Assembly: GCA_905331475.1 (NCBI GenBank) | Contig: CAJNYU010004017.1 | Location: 56,999-120,998, forward strand | Source of the DNA: Rotaria socialis | Lineage: Eukaryota; Rotifera; Eurotatoria; Philodinida; Philodinidae | Length of the DNA stretch: 64,000 nucleotides | Direction: 5' to 3' | Shown here: positions 10,929 through 21,537 of the stretch, in pieces | How positions within the stretch are numbered: the stretch's first letter is position 1 | Layout of the letters: the number at the start of each line of letters is the position of its first letter | Translations under genes and position numbers: made by a program | Notes under the pieces: model-generated | Seen by the model: only the letters and a program-made list of their open reading frames with translations | What the model was told of the DNA's origin: nothing | Database searches by the model: none

Positions 10929-12109
10929 TTATTTATCTTCGTTTTCAGTACCATTGATATTTATAGGAAAGTCATCAAGTACTCGACGAATTTTAATAGT
11001 TAACACGACGGATAGATACGCCTGAGGACAGCACTCATACTTCACTTCATTAAGCGTCATGTAAGAATCTGAAACAGACAAAAAACAAATGAATTGTCAG
11101 AAAGTCACATATTATTTACCTATTAGCTTCCATTTGTTATTGATGACATACGAACTCAAATCAATTGTGTTGGTTGATGTTGTTATGTTGATTCCTAAAT
11201 ATTATTCGCTTACATTATGCAGATGATCTTTTATTGTGTTCTGTCTTGTTCGAAAGAAACTAAAAAAATATATTCTATTACGTACCAGTCTTATCGAATG
11301 TCCATGATCCAAATTTCAAATTACAGGTTTGTGTATCCAACAAAATACAAGCAACAATGATAAGATGAAATCGGTAAACAAACTAAATCTTTTGAGAATA
11401 GAAGATACTTACAATTTGGAACGACGAAGTGTTGAATGAACATGTTGACTTGAATATTCTCGGTGAAACATATAGAATTTGTCCAGTATGTGCAACAACT
11501 GCATTAGTTTTCATGTAATTGTCATAGTTTTCATCAACACTTAGCAAAAAGAAATCTTTATATGGAAAACATGTTAATTTTTTTAAAGGTCTACCTGTTG
11601 TACAGAACAATATCTGGTAGCCAAATTTTTGTAGTCGGTATCCGTATTGCATCAATATTACCATACAACTGCGGCTTCCATGTCATACTATAATCTTGCC
11701 ATGTCTGCATAGATATGTGAAAAGAATCTAAAGATTTATCAGTAAATATACATACTTGAGTCATCCAGAATTTAGTAATAAGTACGTTATTCTTTATATC
11801 CTATTCATTCTCAATGAATAGACAATGTAAGACAAAATCAAGTTTTAATCTTACTTACAAAGTCGATGAGATTTATAAAACTGAACGCTAAATGAACAGA
11901 AACACTTTCTGAGTCATTTTTAGTTGGCCGTTCAAGTGGATCATGCTGTTGCTTAATGAAGAGATGTTTCAACAAACGTCGTTCATGCTGACCTCCAACT
12001 AGTATTAACTGCATCGGCTTTTTTGAGCAGTAATAATTGTTGACTTACTTGTCGATGTTACCAAAAACAATAGAATAACAAGACGTGTTTGCATTTGTTT
12101 TTGTATCAT
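10929..12109 (-). CDS. Acetylcholine-binding-protein-like secreted Cys-loop receptor domain
   Basis: Eight exons (12109-12049, 11998-11859, 11800-11756, 11704-11595, 11539-11413, 11337-11286, 11194-11120, 11068-10929) give 249 residues. A signal peptide (LVILLFLVTS) precedes a complete nicotinic-receptor ligand-binding fold. Conserved features are QHERRLLKHLF and PLERP at the N-terminus, loop D Trp84 (TWQDY), WKPQLYGNIDAIRIP, loop A Tyr117 (IWLPDIVLYN), Cys152-x13-Cys166, loop B Trp173 (KFGSWTFD), and loop C Tyr214, Cys216-Cys217, Tyr221 (KYECCPQAY). The whole aromatic cage is present. The protein stops 17 residues after KIRR, where TM1 would begin, so it has the layout of molluscan acetylcholine-binding protein: soluble, secreted, pentameric by family knowledge. 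The fifth intron lacks a good AG acceptor at the expected point: the frame resumes after TTG at 11338. A TTTAG acceptor at 11383 would add 15 in-frame residues inside the Cys-loop. Alternative: a truncated receptor subunit or early pseudogene. Confidence 0.8.
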
Positions 12110-13183
12110 ATTGCTGATTTCAATTCAGGGCAACGAAAAAAAAAACAAGTTTATTCTGAAAAATCTCTCTATATTACAATGTGTAGTTTTATTGTTAACA
12201 AATGCCAATCGATGTATACTATAGCAATAAAATTTTATTTTGTTTTATCCTTCGATTAAAATAGAGATCAGAAGCATTAAAAGCTTGCTTAAAACCCAAC
12301 TCCATATATTGAGTTTTGATGGAAAAAAAAACGCTTTTCGTTGAAAAACTCTTTTTACGCCATAGCTATTCGGTGGACACATATCATTATTTAGAGACAG
12401 AACCTATATCGGTAGATTGGCTGGTCTAGGCTGACCTGCATACAACAATAACCGTATCGACCATTCAGAATCCAGATCGTCTTTTTATTCTTGTATTTCT
12501 ACTGGTACGCGTTCACAGTCACATCCTCAACCTTCCGCGTCGTTTTCTGCTTGTGACAGCATCACTTTTAAATAATTTCGAGGTTTAATGCTACACTCAC
12601 CGAATATTTCTTTATCGTTGTTTATGATATAGATCAACGTTATCGATCGAAGTATAAACGTTTCTTTTTTTAACGATGCCAACTCTTCCTATATTTATAC
12701 TGATATTTGTCATACCGGAAGCTATATTTAATTGCTCAGAAAGAGAAGATGAAACAATTTTGCTTTCTTAAAACTGTGAATGAATGTTATACTCCGAGGT
12801 ATCAAATTGATAAAAAAAAATATCAATTGAAGCATTTAAGCCAGAAGCAACATTATAATTGACAAATTCATTAAAGTGGATGGAAAGAGACCTACTATTC
12901 GCACTACACCATTGAGTTAGTCATAAAAATATTTCGAATATGAAATCAATTGCACGATTTGATTAATTACTTGACTGATACAAGCGATTCTATCTCATTC
13001 ATGCTTGTGGCAACTGTAGAACAATAACAAAGAGAAGGTCTATCTATCAGAAAGTGAGAACAGAAGTAAAAAGAGAAAATGAAATAAAAATTGATGTGCT
13101 TTATGCATAGGGTTTAAATGTAGATGTTAGTGTTCGACACACGTTTGGTCATAGTCATAGTTACACACCTGCTGTCCTTTGTC
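12110..13183. other. Intergenic, no gene seen
   Basis: Region upstream of the receptor-domain gene and downstream of the arylsulfatase relic. AT-rich with no open frame of interest. It presumably holds the promoter of the minus-strand gene ending at 10929. Confidence 0.45.
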
Positions 13184-13846
13184 TTACAGACCGTGGTATC
13201 TAACTTCGTAAGGATCGGGTGATACGATCACACCCGTCTCATTGCCATACTTGAACCAAAGTTCAATCAATTCCTTCAATATATTCGGCTTTTCTCTTGC
13301 TAAATCTTTCAGTTCACCATTATCTTGCATTAAATCGTACAACTCCCACTTGGTCTCTCCAGGCGGTGGTCCTTTGGGAATATAGACAGCCTTATAGTTT
13401 CCACGACGAATTGCCCGCTCACCAAACCGCTCCCAGCCAGTGAAGTCTTGGCATTCATCATGAATCGGTTCATGAGATCGAAGGTGTGGTACCCACGATT
13501 TCCCACGAGGCTGCATAACTGTTCGTCCTTGAAACGTCGTTCCAGGATGTGTGACACCAGCTAGCTCGAGTACCGTCGGTAGAATATCCATGACAGTACA
13601 AAGCTAATTTCATACACTTCTCGATGTCGATGTCGATGTCAATGGACCAAAATGAACAATAGCCGGACATCGAACTCCACCCTCTGTGATATGTCCTTTT
13701 GCCATTCGATACGGTGCCATTGCAGCATATGCCCATTGCGGACCATACGAAATATATGAAGTGTTTTTACCAATATTCTCATAGGAATTATTGAAGTAAG
13801 TGACACTCTGATCAATCGATTGTAGTAGAAGTGATTCCAGTACCAC

Positions 13847-13981
13847 CAGGGACGGCGCGAACGGGGGGGGGGGGGGGTTCCCCCGCCACATTGGGAAATT
13901 TTTTTTGCAATTTTTNNNNNNNNNNAAACCTCCCGTTTTCAAGTAACCCCCCTATACTTTTATTACTTCGCGCCGTCTCTG
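13847..13981. mobile_element. hAT-like MITE inserted in the arylsulfatase exon
   Basis: The ends are CAGGGACGGCGCGAA (13847-13861) and TTCGCGCCGTCTCTG (13967-13981), inverted repeats with one mismatch. They are flanked by a perfect 8-bp duplication AGTACCAC (13839-13846 and 13982-13989). CAG ends plus 8-bp duplication are the hAT signature. The interior holds a run of G and a 10-N gap, so the true length is unknown and the element may be larger. Removing element plus one duplicate restores the sulfatase frame, which dates the insertion after the gene was coding. Confidence 0.88.
13916..13925. other. Assembly gap (10 N) inside the transposon
   Basis: Ten ambiguous bases lie between a poly-G/poly-T stretch and the right arm of the insertion. 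They probably mark a scaffold join across a repeat, so the gap size is likely a placeholder. Confidence 0.95.
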
Positions 13982-15039
13982 AGTACCACTCCTTCTGCTC
14001 CATTGTCGGACATGAAAAGAATAAATGTATTATTAAATTGGTTCGTTCGGTGAAGATAATCGATTATACGGCCAATACTATCATCCATTCTATGGATCAT
14101 GGCTGCATAGATTTCCATTGTTTTTGCCGAGAATGCTCGTTCATCATCTAACATGGACTTCCACGATGTCTCATTCGTTGACACCCTCATTGAGTCCACA
14201 TTTCGAGTGAGTAAGCCCAATTGTCGCTGTCTCTCCAGTCTGGCAGCACGCAAGGCATCTGGTCCTGCATCGTATTTTCCTTTGTATTTCTCGATCAACT
14301 CATTCGGTGCTTGTAGAGGCCAATGTGGAGCAGTAAAAGCAAGGTAGGCAAAAAACGATCTTTCATCCCCTTCGTCAAGAAATCGAATTAATTCTGACGT
14401 AAAATAATCGGATGAATAGTAATCTTCGGGCAGAGCCGTATGATTGATAAACTCATCATCTCGTACATATAACGGAGGGTTCAATGCAAATCCTCCTCGT
14501 TCTGTTGCTACTGCAGGTTCATAATTAAAATGATTGCCTGCACCGTGAATTAGTGCGAAACTCCGTTCGAAACCACGTTTTGATGGAATTTGTTCCTTCA
14601 CAGTGCCTAAATGCCATTTCCCAGTCATCATAGTTTGGTATCCGCCTAGATCTTTTAGAATCTCTGGAAGAGCAGCCACTCGATCGTTCAAATATCCCTC
14701 ATAACCTTGTTTTCCACCCCAAAGTTTTGGATATCGTTCTGTCATATCAGACATTTGCCCAATACCAGCTAAATGATGATCCGTTCCACTAAGTAACATC
14801 GAACGTGTTGGAGAACATGTCGAAGCTGTGTGAAAGTCAGTAAAGAGAGTTGCGCCATTAGACGCAAGTGACTCGATATTAGGTGTGGATATTTCAGATC
14901 CATATGGCGAAATGTCTGTATAGCCAAGGTCGTCAGCAACAATTATGAGAAAGTTGGGACGAGGACTAGGTGACGTATTCTTGTGCAGAGTATCAATAGG
15001 TATATATAAGAAAATGAAACAGAAAATCGATTTAAACAT

Positions 15040-18000
15040 TGTAAGTACTTGACAAAATGATTCGTTCTTTGTATCCCCTATTAGCAAAATTTTCAAACAT
15101 CTGATAGTTTATTTTCGTATCAATAACCGTTTATTCTGTTTTCTTCGTTCTTAAGCGTAATTTAATCCGTTACTGATTTATCTCTTCTCTTTTACTCATC
15201 TCAATATCCCTTTCAAATGTGATCATCATAATCGACATTTGAGTGGATACCATATACACATTGATCTAATAAAAACGAAACGAAAATGAAATTGCGATTT
15301 TTCGGTGCACGTTCGAAATGTCACTCGAGGGTTAGTGTAACATAAAAATGATTAGTGCACTATTTTCGCGATCGTACGCTTCGTTCTATCGCGTCAAAAG
15401 AAAATTAAAATAAAAGACTAAGAAAATCTAGCCTTAAAGATTAATCGGTGATACAAAGCAATTACGCATATGCTGAACGTCTACTTCAGAAGACACTCAG
15501 TTACTGCAAAAACACGCTACAATAAAAGGTGTCACATTTCGTGACCTGCTCGGGTTTTCAAGATAGGAACAGTTAAATGAAACTATATTGAAAAAACGTC
15601 ATTGTTTGCTTTTCCCGAAAAAATAAAAATGTGCCGCATAATAGTTTCGCACGACGTTTTCAGAATATGTACATAGTTCAAAAATGTCTTTCAAAGTGCG
15701 GCAGATTCTATTCTAGGTATATATGAAAATAATTAAGATAGGCCATATGAAACGTGAATAGTGTCCAGAAAGCTTTTTCAAATATTCGTCAAAGCAAACG
15801 ATCAAAAGAGAAAAATCGCGAATAGAATATAGGTAATCCGTTGCAAACTGTTCATCGTGGAAGCGTTGCCATTTTCCATAATCAACAAAGACAATGTGTA
15901 ACGTTCGCTTTCGATTAAGCAAGCGCACTCAATGAGAACAGCAGCTAACATAGTTTATGCGAGTCCTAAATCCAACTATACAGATCATATTCTATGTGTT
16001 CAATCTTAAGTTTTTGTATCAGAAGCGATTTTGCATTGGTAATAAATTTCAATTGAAATTTACATATTTCACTAAAAAATATTACAGTTTTTAAGGACAA
16101 CAGTACCATTAGAATAGTTTTTGTTAAATATCTCACCTTGGATTTTGAATATTTGAAAATATAGGAGTTTTCCCTAAGAAAGCATAAAGGTATTGATTTG
16201 AATGACTTTTAGATTAATTTCAAATACAATGTTGAACTAATAGACAATAACATAGGATAGTAATTGTCTACTTATCATTACGAATTTACCAAATAACATA
16301 GATGCCGTCAAAAAGCCTTCTGAATACTGTTTTGTTACCGTATATATTGACTTTTATTGATGGATCGTCTTAGTATGTGTTCATCTCAAACATAAATAAT
16401 GGAGACAATGCTTCTCTCTAGAAAAATATCAAAAGAAGTTGAAAAACTGTTTAGTACCTATAAAAGTCTAGGATTCGTTTTAAATTATTTGATTTTTTTT
16501 CTACATCAGCATATGCTATTTGAGATCACAGCAAGCAACGGTATGCGTGGGAAAGAAAAACGGATTTTTAATATTAGATGCATAACAGACTTTCCGAAAA
16601 CTTGAAATAACAGTTCAAATTACGGATCATTATATACGTAGTATAAAACAAAAACTGAGATTTCATTGCTTGGTAAAAGCGAAAAATTCCTAGTTTTTTC
16701 CTTTCTAATAACACTCAAAATATACCACGCTATATGTTACTGTTCGTATAGATTTTAACAGTCTATGTATATCGAAAAAATAACCATATCATTTAAAAAG
16801 GTACAGGAAAACCTTTAACACAGTACTATTTTACTTTACCTGTTCCACAGAAGGAGGATTGTACAACTAAGAATGAGACTATATTTATTTGATGTATGAC
16901 TAGTCTATATATTTTTTCAATGATTTGATTTTGTAAAAGACAAATTGCTTGGTCCTATGTTTCATTGACAAGAGAGTCGATAGCAAAAGATTGTACGTCT
17001 AGTTTTGTATGTGTAAACAAAGCAAATAGAAATCCAAATTCCATTCGTACCAATTATGAATTGCCAAATACCCATGTATGGTTGGTTGTGATAGCTCAAA
17101 TTTTTAATCGTTTCGAAATTCCATTGCTTTAACTGATTTAGAAAAGGATCCGATGAAGTATTGTAAAAGAAAATATGAAGAATTGAGCTACAATGAAAAT
17201 AAACTAATCAATCGTCCGCAAATGTTTAATTGAAAGGTATAAGTCAAAATTGAATTCGGTTGATTAATATTTACGGATTATAATATTTTTGTTGTCGTTT
17301 GCAGAACCCAATATTTAGAAATATCCGGCGTCTAGTGCCGCCTAACATTTCAAGGACTGATTTAAATTTTCAAAATCATTTCATTCTTTTTAGTTTGTGA
17401 TTAATCAAACAGTTATTTTATTTATTTCAACTGCTATACGATGATCATTATGTAGTGTTTGTATGCTCGTAAACAACCATAGATCATTATTTATGACTGT
17501 ATCCATGTGATTGCTTTCTACAATGATTGTATTCAAATATGTCTTTTAATGTGATGAAATAAATTTTGGTCAATTATTTTGCTCATAGTCAACTCAATAC
17601 GATTGAAAAGGAGGTGTAACGGGAGGAATGAACGGAATTTTTATCTTGTTTTCATTTACTCGCTTGCGATCATTGCACTTCATAAGAGCAAATATCGAAT
17701 AAGTGAAGCATGATAATATGAATCGACTCACGTTGAAAATACAACCTTGATTACATAAATCACGTGTCGATACCTATAGGAAGGTTTTTATTTTCTGGTT
17801 ATTATGTATTATTATTTGGAGATGAATCAAAGTCCGTGCATTTTTACAGCTGTTCCGAGGAGAAAAAAACAAGGTCATTGCACAATGCAATGGATTAATA
17901 CTAAAGAAAAATTAACTTGCCTAGTTGGTTCCGGGCAATTTAACTATTTTCATTGTCGAAAGTTCTCTATAAGATTCTGATTCAAATTTTGCGTGAGAAA

Positions 18001-19497
18001 ATGGCCGAAGAATATTCTCATATTTGTCACATCGGATGTTACGCCATTAATTTGTGTCAATTCATTTATGATATCTTCGTTCCGAGAATGAACTATTCGA
18101 TTCTATTGATTACGATGAGTAGACTTTTATCGAAATTTTATTAGTCACGGGAAGAATCCAACATCTTTTCAGATGTAGAAATGATTGAACGTCATATTTG
18201 AAGTTTACACTTTTTATCTGAAAATATTGCCAGAAAAGAAAAGCACATGGCTTTTTATGATCATATGTCGATGCAAACAGAACGACTAAAATACTCAATC
18301 TTGTATTAGCAAACAGCTGACAGTTTTATTTCCAATTTAAGTTAAATAAAAAATATAACGTTTGGACTAACTCTACGTTTGTGTCCAAGCAGACAAAAAA
18401 CGTTAACGCATCTCCGATGATACGCTTTAAGAAAAGGTAAAATGGTTCGCAAAACATGCTGTGAAAATGTAAAGTGAACGGTGGTATTGTTAGATAAGTT
18501 GTTTATTATTCTTTTCAAATATTTAAATTCAATCGATATCACTATTCTAGAAAGTATTTGTCTCACAGACAATCAACTATCAGTTATAATTCGATAGAAG
18601 ACACCGTTTCATTGTAAATAGAAAATTGACTTCTCTGTCAAGAATAAAATCATAGTTAACAGGAGAATTTTTACTATGCTAGCAGTGTTGTGATTTTGCC
18701 TAAAGAAGAGCCTATCAAAATTTTTGTTCGACTAAAATGAAATCAGCTCTGCTGAGAAGAACAAGTTGGCAAAGCTGCTATAACAAATGATAGTTTTCCA
18801 GACAAATATATTTCTCTTCGGAATGCTTTTGTATTCGGCCAAGAGAACGCTAATACATTTACTAAAACCATCATCTCATTCGATACAAAGACAAACTGTA
18901 TATCTTTTACTATGAGGTAAAAATTTGTAAAATTTAGCTGAATAAATTATGACTATTCAAATTGATTAGCGCCTTGTTTCACGATCACATCTAGTATTCT
19001 TATTATTTCGAAGTTTCGATATGAGTTAATGTTTCTTCAACAAAAATTGAATCAATCAAATTCATGTAACATGGTCAACTGAATGAATAGAAGAGATGTG
19101 TTTGACATTTATGATAAAACAACACTAATACCATTACAGTCGTTTTTCATATGACTTATTCTATGTAAGGATGGTTCACAAATATCTCGTAAATTTGATA
19201 ATCAAGAATTATACCGACAATTTCAGAATGCATCAGGCAGAACTGGACTAGGAAACGAAAAGCTAATGACAAAATAAGAATATTCCTTAGGCGTGGTTTT
19301 TATAAAGGTAATAGCAAGTCTACCTACTATATCTACAAGTAACTTTCTATTGATAAAAAAGACCTAATTTATGCAGAGACACACTCGAGTATAGCCGTCT
19401 GTCTCGTTTGCAAGAAGAAGAGAAAAAGCAAACGAGGTATATACTATAAGGTACAGTAGCTGAATAGTGCTTTTTTTTCTAGTCACACTTATGCAAA
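15040..19497. other. Gene-poor 4.4-kb stretch
   Basis: No convincing gene. Open frames stay below about 76 codons and none shows a domain or good splice context. The left end should hold the sulfatase promoter relic and the right end the promoter of the ADP-ribosyltransferase gene. A TTTTTTTTCTAG just before 19485 could be an acceptor for an upstream non-coding exon. Confidence 0.45.
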
Positions 19498-21537
19498 ATG
19501 ATGACTGATGAGTGCGTCAGTAACTTGAGCAACGATTCTTTTATCGTTTGGCTGGATAATGGGATCGAAAAGAGTAGAAGTAGTCGAGAAATAAAATCGC
19601 TTATACGACAACTGGCCAGAGGTCGTTTATTTACTTCCGCTGATCCCGACGAATGTGTTGATTATATACTCGATGAGCTAGCAACAAAAAACGTTTGTTT
19701 TATTGTTTCCAATGCACTTGGTCGAAATGTTGTGCCTCTTATATACGGACTGCCACAAATACAAAAAATATACGTATTCTGTGGTAACCGTCAAGCAGCC
19801 GAATCATGGGTTAAACCACATTTTAAGATCTCTGGTATATTCACTGAGAAAAAAAAATTATTACATCAAATTGGTAATGATATTGATCTCTATGGCAAAG
19901 ATGATGATTTACCAATGAGTGTTTTTCATCTTGCTGAGCGAGAACAAACTTTACAAAATTTAACACAAGAAAGTTCTACATTTATGTGGTATCGGGCAAT
20001 ATTGATGGTTCTTCGATCGATGGCAAAATATTATAACTCAAAAACTGACATGATCGCTGAATCTAAAGCTAATTATCATAGAGATGAAATTGAACAAAAG
20101 AAAATAAAACTTTTCGAAGACACTTATTGTCCAACAAGAGCATTTTGGTGGTACACTTACGATAGTTTTCTGTATCGGTTATTAAACAAAGCTCTACGCA
20201 CACAAGATATTGAAATAATATTTAAATTTCGATTCTTTATCAATGATCTTTGTAACCAAATCGAACAGTCGTATTATCGATATTTAGAAAGACATTCTTC
20301 TGATACAAACCATGAGTTGACTGTATATCGTGGACAACGTTTAAGTATGGCCGAAGTCAATCTAATGAAGAATAACGTAAATGAACTTATTTCAATGAAC
20401 AGCTTCTTAAGCGCTACATTAAATAAAGAAATAGCTTTGATTTTTGCGGATACGAGTGATCAATCGAAGGAACCATCGCCTCTACAATCCGTTCTTTTCA
20501 TCATTGACATTTCTAATATGTCTAAAGAAATGACATCATTTGCATTCATACAAAATTATGCATGTTGTCCAGATGAAGAAGAAGTTATATTTTCGATTGG
20601 TGCCATATTCAAAGTTCAATCAGTAGAGCTCCATGAAAAGATGTGGCATGTCCATTTAAAACTAAGTAAAGAACAAAACCAACTGAGCCAACATCTTTCC
20701 GATCATATGATCAAACAAATAGGAGTGAAACCCAGTCCATTATCATTCGGTTGGTTTCTTTACCGCGTCAATGAATTCAACAAAGCTGAACGTTATGCAA
20801 AAATGATGCTCGAACAACTCCCACCAATGGATAGAGGAATTGGCGATGCTTATAACTTACTGGGTCTCATCTATAAAGATACGCGTCAGGTGCAATTAGC
20901 TATTGAGTGTTATGAAAAAGCACTTCAGATTTATTCGAGCTCAAATCGTCATACAAGTCCTCAAGTGATCGCTACGCATTGTAATCTTGGTTTAGCTTAT
21001 CTAGCATTAGGAGATGATGAAAAAGCTGAAAATCAACAAAATCAAGCTGAAATGAAATTATACAATTCATCGCAAACGCAGAATTCATTACTCAAAGCTA
21101 CAGTGGAAAGTCTGAAAGCAAAAATTGAGAACAAATGTGGAGATAAAACAAGCGCTTTGGAAACACTTGAACGAGTTTTAGAGAGTAAAAGAAGTAAACT
21201 ATCACCAGTTCATCCCTCGGTAGCATCCACATTAAACGAGATTGGTAAAGTGCATGAAGATATGGGCTATTACGTAAAAGCACTCGAATGCTTTCAAGAA
21301 GCACTGAATATTGGTATCAAAACTTTAACACCCAATCACTTGGATTTAGCTGATTATCATACAAATATTGCTCGTGTTCTTAGCCAACGTGAACAATATA
21401 GACTTGCTTTGAAACATTTCGAATCGGCACTGGCCATCGTCGCGGATGACGAACGAGAAATGACTGACTCAATTTTGACGTTGCAAAAGTATATCTTTGA
21501 GACGAGAAAAAAATTACGTCAGTCAGAGATTCACTGA
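19498..21537 (+). CDS. NAD(+)-protein-arginine ADP-ribosyltransferase with TPR tail
   Basis: A single 679-codon exon, ATG ATG start. Residues 1-130 form an N-terminal region seen in bdelloid ART/TPR proteins from my recollection of the family (VWLDNGIE, NALGRNVVPLIYGLPQI, IYVFCGN). Residues about 200-390 are the arginine-ART fold with the R-S-E triad: Arg278 in VYRGQ, the Ser-x-Ser of SMNSFLSAT (302-305), and the E-x-E at 360-362 in CPDEEEVIFSIG. ExE predicts arginine transfer. Residues about 425-665 are tetratricopeptide/kinesin-light-chain-type repeats (GDAYNLLGLIYKDTRQVQLA, EIGKVHEDMGYYVKALECF, YHTNIARVL). No signal peptide or membrane segment, so it is predicted cytosolic. The TPRs probably choose the protein targets. 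Complete and intact; substrate unknown. Confidence 0.92.
   Translation: MMTDECVSNLSNDSFIVWLDNGIEKSRSSREIKSLIRQLARGRLFTSADPDECVDYILDELATKNVCFIVSNALGRNVVPLIYGLPQIQKIYVFCGNRQAAESWVKPHFKISGIFTEKKKLLHQIGNDIDLYGKDDDLPMSVFHLAEREQTLQNLTQESSTFMWYRAILMVLRSMAKYYNSKTDMIAESKANYHRDEIEQKKIKLFEDTYCPTRAFWWYTYDSFLYRLLNKALRTQDIEIIFKFRFFINDLCNQIEQSYYRYLERHSSDTNHELTVYRGQRLSMAEVNLMKNNVNELISMNSFLSATLNKEIALIFADTSDQSKEPSPLQSVLFIIDISNMSKEMTSFAFIQNYACCPDEEEVIFSIGAIFKVQSVELHEKMWHVHLKLSKEQNQLSQHLSDHMIKQIGVKPSPLSFGWFLYRVNEFNKAERYAKMMLEQLPPMDRGIGDAYNLLGLIYKDTRQVQLAIECYEKALQIYSSSNRHTSPQVIATHCNLGLAYLALGDDEKAENQQNQAEMKLYNSSQTQNSLLKATVESLKAKIENKCGDKTSALETLERVLESKRSKLSPVHPSVASTLNEIGKVHEDMGYYVKALECFQEALNIGIKTLTPNHLDLADYHTNIARVLSQREQYRLALKHFESALAIVADDEREMTDSILTLQKYIFETRKKLRQSEIH

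Larger units (their letters stand above)
13184..15039 (-). pseudogene. Arylsulfatase-family gene, interrupted (pseudogene)
   Basis: The frame starting at ATG 15039 (signal-peptide-like MFKSIFCFIFLYI) encodes a type I sulfatase. Visible are the metal-binding ADDLGY, the formylglycine site CSPTR (Cys75), TGKWHLG and SDNGAEG. Translation then runs into a 135-bp hAT-like insertion (13847-13981) holding a 10-base assembly gap. If the insertion and one target copy are ignored, the frame resumes exactly (VVLESLLLQ, then YGPQWAYAAMAPYR, EGGVRCPAIVHFG). Two in-frame stops six bases apart (TGA and TAG near 13605-13613) follow, after a TCGACA microsatellite, before the C-terminal part (TVMDILPTVLELAG to 13184). 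The family hydrolyses sulfate esters after Cys-to-formylglycine conversion. With an exon insertion plus two stops, a functional protein is unlikely, though the stops should be checked against reads. Bacterial-type sulfatases in bdelloids are often horizontally acquired; this is inference here. Confidence 0.85.
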
